From: Opeltia flavorubescens
Lineage: Eukaryota > Ascomycota > Lecanoromycetes > Teloschistales > Teloschistaceae
Direction of reading: 5' to 3'
Assembly (NCBI GenBank): GCA_000442125.1
Contig: KE546984.1
Location: forward strand, 1 to 64,000
Length of the DNA: 64,000 nt
Numbering within the stretch: position 1 is the stretch's first letter; every line of letters starts with the position of its first letter. The translations under genes and the position numbers were made by a program. The notes beneath the pieces were generated by a model. It worked only from the letters and a program-made list of their open reading frames with translations, did no database searches and was not told the DNA's origin. This document shows positions 46,809 through 57,745 of this stretch, one piece after another.

Positions 46809-47115
46809 CCAGTAGGATGCATTGAGTCAAATCTCCAACCCCCCACTAATGGAGGTAGATATCAGATGACCACGGCGTCGTATCGACCACGTCCTGTTGC
46901 AAAAGGTGGATGATTGTACGATAATACCAGGTTGACCCAGCATTAGGCTAGGGCGAATAGATTTTCTCAATCTCTAAGCAAAGTGTCCACTCTAAATCCT
47001 GTGACCGTCTAGAAACATGCCTAGCGTAGTCTTTGTTCTATTGAGTCCCTGAAGCTTTTGACCGAGAAAATTGAGGTAGCTTTTGAATAGACTTGAAAGC
47101 TATCCATTGTCTCGA
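46809..47115. other. Short convergent intergenic gap
   Basis: 307 bp between the 3' ends of the peptide gene and the UstYa-like gene. No further gene. Confidence 0.6.
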
Positions 47116-48043
47116 TCACAGTGCACCGTTACCGAAGACCTCCTTCACCCGAGCAATATATGGTGAACCATCGGGACAGAACTTGTGCCTTTCCAGTGAA
47201 TCAAATTCTGGATCATGGGGTCTGATGTATCGCCAACAAGCCGTATGGGCTTGTGCCCATGCTTCGAGCTGCTTCCAGTCTCTACATTGACGAATTTGAC
47301 CGGTTCCAGACCGTCCTTCGGGTTGCAAGCCTGTATATCGTGGGGTATCATCTGCATAGCAGAGGACGTCTTGCCTCAAAGCATCGAGGCAGTGTAGTAA
47401 ATGAGCTGTCGGCTCGCTTCGTTCGATTCCACGATCGAACTCTAGGACACCATTTCGGATCGTTTTCTGTTTGTGATGTGAGTCGTCATCGCAGGCAGGA
47501 TGATTGGGCAATCTGAGTACATACCAGACAGTGAAGAGCGTGATATCCATTGAGGAGATACAGACCCTTGGAGTCATCCCACGGAAATCGTTGAGAAATT
47601 GGTAATCCTTCACTGACCACATACGAGTCATCAAGTGCCACAGTTCCGTTATCAATGCTTATGGCATCCCAAAGACGATCCGCTAATGATTCATTCTCCC
47701 CGAAGTATGGAGATCGAGATTCCCAAGCTCTTGGTATGTTCGCTCGTAGATGTGCTACACTGAGATTAGCTGTAGAGCTGTAGACTCTGTGTGCGTGAAC
47801 GAAACCATAGGGAGTTCGGCCAACACGATTCAATTGGCCCCAATCGTGCAAGACGATGGAAAAGAGTAATACGTTGATAAGGATAGAGACAAAAAAAGCG
47901 AAGAATGGTATGGTGCAAGGAATCCATGCGCGACTAATGTGACTCTTCTCTTGTGATGTTGTGCTTCTTTTCTTGAGAAGTGTATATTGCCGAGTTTTGT
48001 TCCACATGACTCTGTATGGTAAAGAATGAGATGAGAAAGTCAA
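47116..48043 (-). CDS. UstYa-family (DUF3328) oxidase
   Basis: Exons 48,043-47,525 and 47,466-47,116. The 58-bp intron (GTATGT...AACAG) is in phase 0. Length is 289 residues, or 277 from the Met at 48,007, which may be the true start. One transmembrane helix (FFAFFVSILINVLLFSIVL) follows a basic N-terminus. Both family HxxHC motifs are present: HALHC at residues 168-172 and HLLHC at 195-199. The second is followed by LDALRQDVLCYADDTP, the family consensus. UstYa proteins are copper-dependent oxidases that cyclise or otherwise oxidise RiPP precursor peptides (ustiloxins, phomopsins, asperipin) or tailor other small molecules. The adjacent P450 and small secreted peptide fit a biosynthetic locus. 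Confidence 0.9.
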
Positions 48044-48812
48044 TTTCTATGTTTGATAGCCCTTCAGTTTGGAGAAGAAGCAGGCTGAGGAGAGAAGCAG
48101 AGGTCGAGCACCTGCAATCCCAAGACAAGTTTGATCACCTCTAATGGAGTAGGTGTGCGACAATCTGCCTCGATGCTTGGTCATGGCGTGGGAAAGCGGA
48201 TGAAAACACACAAGATTCCATCTATGCACTCTTAAGGCGTAGTTGACCGTCTTTGGAAGGACGGGTCTGCGTCGGAGATGACTCTCCCAAGCATCGGAAT
48301 GCTCGACATGCAGCTGGGTCATAATGCGGGTTACGAGTGGCCAGGCATCCATTGATTGCATCCAGGCGAACTGATTGAATGCAACGATGACATCATAGCT
48401 GAGGCTGAGGCGCGGAAGATGATCCGCTACCCGTATGTCTTGCATATCAATCCACTTAGAGAACAACGACCCCATTGGACAAGGAAGACTGCGGCCGTAT
48501 GCGTGACATACGACGAACCCACACTACAAGGGTATCTTGCATCAGAAACCCCAGTTCTGCGGTGAAACATGATTTTGTCGGATAATCGTTTTGGTGAGGA
48601 AGGTGACACAAGGCTGTGACCTCATCGTACGGAAAAGGCTGAACATGCTTTCAGCCTTGTGTAGGCGAATCAACAGTTCGTGACTCCGTCAAAGTCGGCG
48701 TTCAACATTTTGATTTACTCTCAATCAGCAAAGTAGCAGACTCATTCTTCTATCTTACTACAACACCCTCTTCACCTTCGCAGCTAGACGGCTGTGCAGC
48801 TTCCCCTTCAGA
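48044..48812. other. Divergent promoter region of UstYa and P450 genes, with unexplained frames
   Basis: 769 bp between the two divergent enzyme genes. It contains a 142-codon minus frame (48,047-48,475) and a 69-codon plus frame (48,356-48,565) that overlap. The plus frame reads HPGELIECNDDIIAEAEARK and looks fairly protein-like, but neither has a start context, domain or intron support. Either could be a relic of another cluster gene. Confidence 0.35.
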
Positions 48813-50420
48813 ATGGGACCGCTGATGAAATTGAGTCTGCAGATCATAGTACTTGCTCTGACCATATTCATCTGCAACTGGATCATTACCTCTCTAAAAT
48901 ATGTGCAAGCTGTTCGCCGAAATGGCTGCCGCCTACCACCCAAGTATCCCCACAAAGACTTCTTACTGGGTCTTGATCTATTCTTGGATCAATTCAAAGC
49001 CATGAAGCGAGGAGACACTGCCAAGACAGAACGTGAACGTTTCCGTAAATATGGCAAGACTTTTGAGGCAAATTCATGGGGAACCAGATGTATTCATACC
49101 ATGGACTCATCCAATATCCAAGCCATCTTGGCTCACTTGTTCAACTCGTTCGGCGTTGAGCCCATGAGATTGCACATTGGCGAGCCTTTCATCGGCAAAG
49201 GCGTATTTTCTACTGATGGCCCTTATTGGCGATACTCAAGGGATCTCATCAAGCCCATCTTTGCACGAGCTCAAATTAGCGATTTGGGTGTCCTGGAGCT
49301 TCATACAAATCGAATGTTGGCCTTGATACCAAGTGACGGAGTCACTGTTGACATGCAAACGCTATTGAAATTGATGGTCGGTGGTGCCTTTCAATGGTTG
49401 TTGCTTTCAATGTTCTTCTCTACTGACTGAATCCTCCGTCAGTTCCTCGACCATTCAACCGAGTCCCTCTTCGGTGAATCTTCCGAAACACTGCTGGCAA
49501 AAACAGACAACGCTGTCGATCATGAGCTGCTGTCAGCATTCGACGCTGCTCTCCGTGGACTTGGCAAACGTATTCTGCTCGGAAGACTCAGACTTTTGTT
49601 CATCTGGGACCGTTCCTATGGCCGCTTAGCGCACCAAGTACATCAAGTCATTGACCGCTATATTGATAAGACCCAGGCACGAAAGCTCAAGTACAATATG
49701 CAATCTCCACCAGACCTGAATCCGCAGCGTATCGTCTTTCTTGACGAGCTGGTCAACGTATTGCACGATAGAGAAGAGATCAGAAACCAAATTATTAACA
49801 TCTTTCTACCAGCACGCGACGGAACAGCCATCGCATTGAGTGGAATCCTGTTTCTTATGGCACGTCATCCGAGAGTATGGCAGAAATTGCGTGCCGAAGT
49901 TCTTTCCATCGAAGAAGCTAATCTCACCTTCGAAGTGCTCAAATCACTTCAATACATGAAATACGTGCTCAAAGAGAGTCTCCGTCTCTTAATGCCCGCC
50001 AATCGCAACATACGGATTTGCCTGAAAGATTGCGTTCTCCCCACTGGTGGTGGTCCTCAAGGAAAGTCGCCAATCTTCATTTCCCGTGGAACACAAGTAG
50101 TTGTGAACCACGGCGCAATGCAAAGAGACAAAGAAATTTGGGGCGACGATGCCGATGATTTCCGTCCTGAACGCTGGGAGGATGTAAAGCCCGGCTGGCA
50201 CTACATCCCCTTTTCTGGTGGGCCAAGGGTGTGTCCTGGGCAACAGCTCGCACTCACCGAAAGTGCGTATGTACTTGCTAGGCTTCTGCAAAAGTATGAG
50301 GGCATTGAGAATAGAGATCCGGAGATGGCTTTTGTGGAGGAGAGTAGACTTACGATAGAGAGCCGGAATGGAGTGAAGGTGGCTTTTCACACGAGTGAAA
50401 CCGGGATAGAGAAACCATGA
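48813..50420 (+). CDS. Cytochrome P450, CYP52-clan-like, 513 aa
   Basis: Exons 48,813-49,376 and 49,443-50,420. The 66-bp intron (GTCGGT, branch CTGAC, GTCAG) is in phase 0. The N-terminal anchor helix is IIVLALTIFICNWIITSL. P450 motifs in order are the I-helix LPARDGTAIAL, the K-helix ExxR (KESLRLL), the meander region DDFRPERWED, and the heme loop FSGGPRVCPGQQLAL with the axial Cys. The I-helix, LARD-type, and the heme loop resemble the n-alkane/fatty-acid hydroxylases of the CYP52/CYP63 group. The usual ARDTTA is ARDGTA here. It is an ER membrane monooxygenase; the substrate is unknown. It shares a divergent promoter region with the UstYa gene, which suggests co-regulation. Confidence 0.9.
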
Positions 50421-53160
50421 GAAGCTTAGATAGACTTGTCAGCAATAATCAATGAGCACAGACCCAATTGAAAAACTTATTGTTTCTTGAAGTTTTACAG
50501 TGACACATTGTTACTCCTACGGTAGTCATCCGTAACACCCCAAGTGCTCGTTGTCCAACCCAATAAATTCAATGCTACTGGCGCAATGCTCTAGCTTTAG
50601 GGTCGTTCTCTCTGCTTGTAGATTGTTCGGGACTTTGTTTTTCGATCAGCCTTGATATTCCACGAAATACTCGTTGCAAACTCACCAGCCATAGACACTC
50701 ACAAAAGTTGAATACGTCAGAGTATAATGTTTGCAACCATCCTCACTTCTCTACACCGCCTCAAAATCCAAAAGTCAACGATCATCTACATAACCCTTGA
50801 ACATCCAACGCCCTCTCCTGGTATACTATCAATAGAAGCAAAGAGATAGCCTTTCCTCCCATCTCACTCTAGCCCGAACCCCACACAAAATCCGCTAGCC
50901 GATCAAAGGCTCTAAACCTCGTGAGTATATTCATTGATTTTCGAACTTTGGGCGATGAAAACTCCAGAAAAAGTCTAGTGCCATAGAGACCTCGGATCCT
51001 TCCATATCCATGTAATCGTTGATTCCTCTACCATCTCATTCCTCCGAATTAAGGTATACATTTTCATGATTATCCGTCTTTTCTCCAGTCCTAAGTCAAC
51101 CCAACCCCTCTCCTACAGGATCTCCCATTCTCCTCCCCGGAATTGATCCAAAGCTTCGAAAAGGGTTGAAATCTTACTCGCTCCACAATTGTAGCCGCTC
51201 CAACCTCACGAACAGTAGCGCCTCCAATAGCTCCCCCCTCGCCCCGAAATGTTCCAATCCTCGGAATGTTTAGATAAACCATACCCCATGACCATTTCCC
51301 CTCCTGTGAAAAATATCAGTCAAACGAGTATATGAAAGAAACCGATTGACTTGCCACATGCACTTTCCAGATCCAAACCCCAGCTTCCAGCCCAAAAATC
51401 CCCGTGAATTCTCTATCCTGCATTCATGTTACCCATATCAACAAATACACATTCTTACCGCACTATCCCTTTCGCACAAGCCTCAAAGCCCCCCGCTAAC
51501 AATCTAATCAACCAGAGATCCACTATCCATGCATGGCACTCCCAGCTTTCCCCGATTACCCGTATCCCCCATTACGGGAGCAGTTGCACATGTATTAGTC
51601 TTTCTATGATTACTCCGCGATTCTAATTCTATGAACACACGCCTGGCTCGTCATCCCATTTCCATTGATTCAGGTTACATACATTCGACATCTACGCCAG
51701 GTTCTCCTCCGCCGTACCCTAGCGTATTCCTTTCCTCTCGCCATGGTAACATATAGTCCATTCCGAGCCGCTAACGACGTTCATACCAATTATCCCCTTG
51801 CAATTTTCAAGAAGCGGCAAATGAGCTTGCAAGTAAGAATACGTTACTTTATTGATATGCTTATCAGACATAAAATTCGGGTAACGTAGAAAGCTTTTGA
51901 TATGAATTCTCATTAATCTCCTTTCCTGTTTACATTCCGATCAAGAGAGAATCGTTGTCCCGATTGATCCACGGCCAATTCATTACACCAAATTCCAAAT
52001 TTCCTCTCCTTTTCCCTTCTCTTCTCTGTCAAAACGCTGAAGAACAGGTAGCAAGGATTCTAGTTTAGTGCATCAAATAAGTCTGACAGAAAAGTGACTC
52101 TAGCGCACCAATCTATTAGAACCATCTAATCTTTAATTCCTTTTCAATTTCCATGTCATCCCTCCTCTTTTCAACGACTTTCCTCCTGCTCCCAGAGAAC
52201 CCGAGCCTAATAGAAATTCTACAGATATCGCAATCGTCGACGTAGCAACAATGGTAAGAAGAGAGGAGCGGACCTTGGAAAGAAGTCGGAGATGAAACTC
52301 ACTTACCGCTAAAACATTCTCACATTTCATCCTCTGACATGCATAACCTTCCGTGTTCCCGAGCTATCCCGATCGCCTACCCTCGAACCTCTCCAAGGAC
52401 AAGAATTACAATAAAAAAGTTCGCACCAAAATTGCATCGCCAGGGATCAGGAACTCAAGAGCAATTTCAAGATTTCCTTGGGGAACTCGTTGATAGCGAA
52501 ACTTCGCAATGAGTTGTTTGCGTAATTGATGCTATGCTCATCGATCAATTATTCAAGCAGATCATAGATATTGACTCCCATCCAAGTAAGATGATTAGAA
52601 TGGTAGCTAGTAGCCACGCCCAACCTGTGGTTTTTCAAAGCTTCTCATGTTTCCTTCCTCCAAGACTCACCGAGAAGACACCAGGAACGCCCGTAGGGGC
52701 TTTATATCTCCCTCGTCGTATCGTTTGCGAATACAGAAGAGACAGAGAAGACTGAGGTAGGAAAGCGGTTTCTCAAAGGATACTAAGAACAAGGGATGGA
52801 CAATTTACCAAGATGACTCTACAAACTAAGAGAACAGTTTTACCTCCATTGAAAATGTCGTGAACAATTGTTACGCGCGAACATGTACTTGGATAACATA
52901 TCTCTATCATGTGCTCTCATACGGAGTCACGCAATTGAAATATGACGAGGAAAATAACGTTAGTAATAAGTAAACGATTGCGACGCGTACAACAGCCGCT
53001 TGAACCTTAATCGAGTTATTTTCCGGCCCTTGTCGGAGACGCGGGATTTGTTTGATATGCGCATAGAGCGCCTTTTGTTCATGCGCAATGACCAGGCGTG
53101 ATCCCAGAAAAATCTTGAAGCCAACATTTCCCAAGAATCCTAGCCCTTCCTTCCAGATCG
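50421..53160. other. 2.7-kb stretch without supported genes
   Basis: Normal base composition but no frame longer than about 75 codons until one of 115 codons at 52,907-53,254 (minus), which overlaps the first exon of the next gene on the other strand. Pyrimidine-rich segments and possible splice signals on the minus strand near 52,200-52,320 could belong to a non-coding transcript or a long 5' leader. Nothing firm is seen. Confidence 0.45.
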
Positions 53161-53873
53161 ATGCGGTATAAGCCCAGCCATCAAGGGCTACTCCTAATCT
53201 GGCAGCTGCTATCGTCCTCTTATCTTGTTTTAGCCTCATCCTTGCTCCTGCCAAATATCCAGAATACTATACTCTGCAATGGCGTCCCAGCATCAGACCT
53301 ATGGGACCCAACAACGAGAAGGTAATCACAAGTACTTCCTAAGCCTCTGCTCTCGCAAGCTTCTGCCCAGCCACCGCTACCAGGTAAATTGACCTCCACT
53401 GACAAAATACCCGCAGCACCAACAACATCTCCTCCCTCCTCCTCCCACAAAACTACAACATCCGAGAATTCACCTACGACGTCCCCCACACCGATACCGC
53501 CCTCGACCTCATAGTCTTCCTCGACAACCCCATAGAGCGGCAAGCCTTCGGCGTCGCCGTCCGAAGCGGCATCACTTGGATAACCCGACACCTCAGAGCA
53601 AAAGGCGACAGCTGGCTAGACGACTCAGACGACCCATTCGTATCCACCGTCCCGAATAAATGTTTCATTCAGGTGATGTCGAAGAAGACGGAAAGTGGGC
53701 GGTCGAGAATGACGTATAAGACTTTGAATAATATTTTTGAGGGTTTATGGGAGGCACTTTATGAGGAGGTGCATGAGTATGAGACATGTTTGAGGGTGAG
53801 GGTTGCGGGACTGCTGGCGGGGTTTGGGATTGTGAGGGTGAAGGATATACCGGCTCGGCTGGAGGCTGAATGA
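53161..53873 (+). CDS. Secreted protein, 205 aa, unknown family
   Basis: Exons 53,161-53,321 and 53,417-53,873. The 95-bp intron has donor GTAATC, a CTGAC branch and acceptor CGCAG, and restores frame; reading through it would meet a stop at once. The signal-like N-terminus is LLLIWQLLSSSYLVLASSLL after MRYKPSHQG. The mature part begins near CNGVPASDLWDPTT. It has a beta/helix pattern IREFTYDVPHTDTALDLIVF, GITWITRHLRAKGDSWLDD, then a basic strand CFIQVMSKKTESG, a long helix ending LWEALYEEVHEYE, and LLAGFGIVRV near the end. The layout recalls the 43.1- and 35.7-kb proteins. Function unknown. Confidence 0.6.
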
Positions 53874-54525
53874 CGTGGAAATAATTGAGTACTGCTTCGG
53901 ATTATATAGCTAGGCCAATGTTGTCAGTTCGAGGTACGAAGACTACCTCCAATGCATGGGACGCATGAGAGCTCACCGCTAAAATACATTTTTTGGGCGC
54001 TCTCATCAACCGTATCATGCTGCCTTCGGTATATTCCTTCGCCATCCTGGCACCAAACGATACCAACCATGAGCTGCGAATTGAGAAAGGAGGATGAGGG
54101 AAGCGTCTGACGGGTTGAATGTGGTGGAATACCATCTTGGCCAGCCTCAATGAAGCTGGCGGGGCTAACGTCCATCGCGTTCAAGCTCAATGGAATATAT
54201 GCTGACTATACTTTGCCTTGATATTGCTGTGCTCGCAAGGATCGTTGTACAAGAGATTGGTAGACACCCGATTAGTCGGTTCAGGTCAGATATCACTATT
54301 ACCTGGCCTGGAGGAGCTCCGGAGTTGGCATTGCAAGTCGTGACGGAGGTCAGGAAATGAGGCTAATATGAGGATGATGCTCCAGATGCAATTTACGGAG
54401 GCCAGGTTCCTGGCAGGTGTATGGCGTCCTGGCCTTGATGGAGGCACAGTCGCCGTGCTGAGCTCCGGACCATTAGACCATTGGTATAAGTCAAACTTCA
54501 TGACCAATTTCCTCCACGTCAAGCA
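53874..54525. other. Intergenic between convergent genes
   Basis: 0.65 kb. Overlapping minus-strand frames of 78-88 codons show no domain or splice support. Confidence 0.4.
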
Positions 54526-55335
54526 TTAGGTATTTGGATGTTTCACGTAGGCCCCTTGACCGAAGTATCTTGGTCTCCATTTGCGTGGGTTTCGCAATAT
54601 TTTCGCCCCTTCCAGCGACTCAGTAATAATGCGAACGTCTCCGCTCCTCTCGAGTGTAAAGACAATTCGCACAGGCACATCGATACCATTGGCAAGCAAG
54701 TCCAACTTCAATAATTCAAGGAGCAGAGTACCGCCACATTCGCTGAGTTCAGATCGTTTATCTGGGTCGCGGATTTTGATCGTGACTCTCTTGCTCTTAT
54801 TATTCCTGGTAGGATTGCTAGGCTGGCGTGCAGTCGATGTATCGGAAGTCCTGGAAGAACTCGCGGATAACACTGTCCCATCAGACCTCAACCCAGCCGA
54901 ACCAGCACCAGACACCGACTGATCCACAGATTGTAGCTCCTCCTCCTTCACCTCCACGTTCCAATCACCTTCTCTTTCCACTCTATACGGCCCCATCATC
55001 TCTCTTCCATATTGTAGATCCCTGGACTGGTCATTGAGATTGTCAATGGCGTGCTGAATCTTGGAGAAGGTGTCAAAGCCGTTCTGGAGGCCATCGACAC
55101 GATTGGCAAGGACGTGGCCGATAGAGGTGGTGCTCTGAAGGAGAGGAAGGAGCTCTGTCAGCGGGATGAGATCGTCAGATCCTCTGGCGCGGTTCTGGTA
55201 GATGTGATTGCAGAAGCTGGAGACGTAATCCTTGTGGAGAAGAAGAGCTGTATCGAGTGGCCGGCCGTGGAGGTCAGGACATTTAGGCCAATCCATGCCT
55301 GTTCGACTTCCTCTTTCCTGAAGCTGTACGTTCAT
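54526..55335 (-). CDS. Hypothetical protein, 269 aa
   Basis: A single uninterrupted frame. The N-terminal 110 residues are helical (DTALLLHKDYVSSFCNHIY, TTSIGHVLANRVDGLQNGF, IQHAIDNLNDQSRDLQ). An acidic/Ser-rich linker follows (EVKEEELQSVDQSVSGAGS, then SASSSRTSDTSTARQPS). The C-terminal 85 residues are beta-like and basic (KSKRVTIKIRDPDKR, VPVRIVFTLERSGDVRII, NPRKWRPRYFGQGAYV). There is no signal peptide or membrane segment. I do not recognise the family. Continuous amino-acid character over the whole frame supports a real gene. Confidence 0.55.
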   Translation of the reverse strand: MNVQLQERGSRTGMDWPKCPDLHGRPLDTALLLHKDYVSSFCNHIYQNRARGSDDLIPLTELLPLLQSTTSIGHVLANRVDGLQNGFDTFSKIQHAIDNLNDQSRDLQYGREMMGPYRVEREGDWNVEVKEEELQSVDQSVSGAGSAGLRSDGTVLSASSSRTSDTSTARQPSNPTRNNKSKRVTIKIRDPDKRSELSECGGTLLLELLKLDLLANGIDVPVRIVFTLERSGDVRIITESLEGAKILRNPRKWRPRYFGQGAYVKHPNT

Positions 55336-55841
55336 GCAAGCTTCAGCAGATCAGCAAGTGGTGACAGGATGGGGGCGAAGTGGTGGTGATTGCTGTGTTT
55401 ACTATGAATTGAATTTAGGAAGATTGGGTACGGGGCCAAAAGCGCGTCGGCCAGAAACCCTTCCGAGGCTTGGCATCAGGTGACTTGACCCCTGTCGTTG
55501 ATCAGGGGTAAATACTTCATCGGGCTGGGTGACAAGAGGGGTGAATCGAAACGAAATGGACAACACAATTTCCAGCCAGTGGTCATCGAATCTCGTACAA
55601 GAAGCTACGACAGTAGCCCAGGCAGTCCTTGCAATAGCAGCACTCGAACCTTTCGCCAAGATCTTGAGGTATTCGAGGTATCGAATGCATGATTTATGTA
55701 TCAATTGCTGCTAATGTNGTATTTTACACCCCCTCTACTATCAACTTTCCTTGTCAGGAACCGACTCGGTATCTCTCCTCTTGCTGCTGCCTTCTTCGGA
55801 AGTTAACAAACTTGAAAGCATGATACACTCACTCAACAAAA
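55336..55841. other. Intergenic with one ambiguous base
   Basis: About 0.5 kb, with N at 55,718. A 61-codon plus frame (55,529-55,714) with a hydrophobic middle is not convincing. Confidence 0.4.
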
Positions 55842-57745
55842 TCAATCAGCCCACTTAAACCACACACTCACAAAAAGCGACAAAAATCCAACCATCCAGC
55901 TCGCCACAGCAAAAGCTCCCGCCCCAGAAGTAGGCGCCCCATATCTCTCACACCAGAAAATCATAAAGCCAATACTCGCAATAGCGTAGACCATAAGGAT
56001 AATGAGAAGAAAATGGTGCACTCCGAACCCTTCTTCGAAATAAAGACCCCATGCTTCTGGCGGATCTTCGTCATTGGGCATCAATTGTTCGCCAAGTTTC
56101 TTTGGTGTGCGTTGGAGGACGTATGAGGAGCGGGGACCTAAGCTTTCTCGTACATCGACCGTACCTGTGTTTCCAGAAGTCGGTCTTTTGCCGGCATATT
56201 CTGTATCGTGTCCACACGCGTCACCTGAAGCATCCAGGCCACTGCTTGGCCTTGTCTTGCGGAAAATCAGCCAACGTAGCAATCGAATAAAAAGGGTCGC
56301 TCGTTGAGATTGGTAAGTCTTACGGTCACAATGAGTTGGATTCTGCCAAAGGTGCATCAGATAAGTATGACCAACAAGAAGAATGTGTGTCTTTTTCGCC
56401 GGGCAACCCTTATAGATCCACGGCGGTGAGTATTTCTGCCCTGGCCAATCGTCGAACTTGTGAATATCTGGCTCGACCGCTGCATGTCTAAACTTGACGC
56501 ACGAGATCTTCTTCACGCCTCTTAAGGCGAAGAAGCGACGAAATCTGCTAGTTTCTTCATGGTACTTTGTCTTGATGTCGAGGAAGAGATCTTTATCAGA
56601 CGTGGTGGAGTCCACTCGCAAATGCTTCACCGTTGTCCCGTATCGGTCATACTGAAATATGGGCAGCATCCACATTTGACTGCCCATGGCCGCTGGGTCC
56701 ATTCGACTACGTCTCGACCGCCGTCGAAGCCCTCCGGCGCGATTGTCGCTGTTATCTCCAGCTATATGAATGTCCATATTGCTACCGTGTGGCTGCATCG
56801 ACTGGCTTGACTGCGATGAAGATTCTGCAAAATCACTTGCGTTTTGCCTGTTGTCGGCCGATGTGCCAGCTGCGGCTTGCCGGATCGTGTGGTCGTTTTC
56901 ATTGTCATTGAGATAGTCCTGCAGCTATTCAAGTGCCCCAGGACTTAGTTCTTTGAAGTCGTCGCACAATTTTGACCCACAAACGCATGTCCACCTGATC
57001 CTCTTGAACCCCAAGCCAGGTGGTCTTTCAATGAGCTCTAGGAGTTCGGCAGCTTTGACGATACCCTGAAAGAGCAATCTGAGGTCAAGGAGATGGGATG
57101 CTGCAAACGTCCTTCGAGGTGCAATGGTGCCTACTGCATCAATTTCCTCACGCTCAGCTTCATCGGACTGCTCGGATTTCTCGCGCCCCTTAGCTTTCTC
57201 GGGCTGTTCCGACTCTTCGGGCTGCTTAGCTTCCTTGGACTCTTCAGCTTCATCAGATACCTTAGACACATCACCTGATTTTCCACGGAATTGCCGAGGC
57301 TGTTCTAGCTCAGGCACATTCAGTTCAGGCACTGCCTCGCGCTGCCTCTCGAAATACGGGATCACAGGGTTATCAATCTCTTTACGTAGGCCTTTTGAGG
57401 TATATTCACTAGCCGGTGCTTCTGGTTCATTCAACGGCTGCGATGAGCCCATGTTCGATGACCCCATATCAGCTTTGGAAGCAGAGTCTGGTTCATGGTG
57501 CACATCATCATCTTTGGCAGCACCTTGCGAGCTTTCAGTTGTTGGTTTCGAGATTCGTTTACCATATGCTTTCAACCTACTCTTCAGAGGTCGCTCCGGC
57601 ATCTCACCCACCATTACCGTCCTCCCGAATTTGCAAAAAGAACACATTTTATGCGGACATAACGGGCACTGCTCTGAATAGGCTCTATCCAATTGGCAGA
57701 ACCGCACAAATGACATGTCCAAGCGTCAATCGTGAACAACGACAT
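55842..57745 (-). pseudogene. Zinc-ribbon/membrane family gene with frameshift and in-frame TAG
   Basis: Three pieces make one protein. A start at 57,745 gives MSLFTIDAWTCHLCGSANW, a Trp-x-Cys-x2-Cys start. Near 57,685 the frame must shift by one base to continue as AYSEQCPLCPHKMCSFC, the second Cys pair. The same frame then runs through an acidic repeat-like linker (EESKEAKQPEESEQPEKAK) to WTCVCGSKLCDDFKELSPG. At 56,925-56,927 a TAG follows ...GALE, but the frame continues as LQDYLNDNENDHTIRQ to the end, with C-terminal membrane segments (FLLIILMVYAIASIGFMIFW, VASWMVGFLSLFVSVWF). C.CG..L.DDF followed by PGA is a pattern I associate with an uncharacterised fungal family. No splice sites explain either break. 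Confidence 0.65.

Noticed and set aside
52907-53254. 115-codon minus frame overlapping the start of the 53-kb gene
   Set aside because: The opposite strand has a phase-consistent spliced secreted-protein gene with a signal peptide; this frame has no features.
57093-57681. Ser-rich frame of 185 codons on the plus strand
   Set aside because: It is antisense to the acidic linker of the 55.8-57.7-kb gene; the minus strand carries the Cys motifs and is the coding one.
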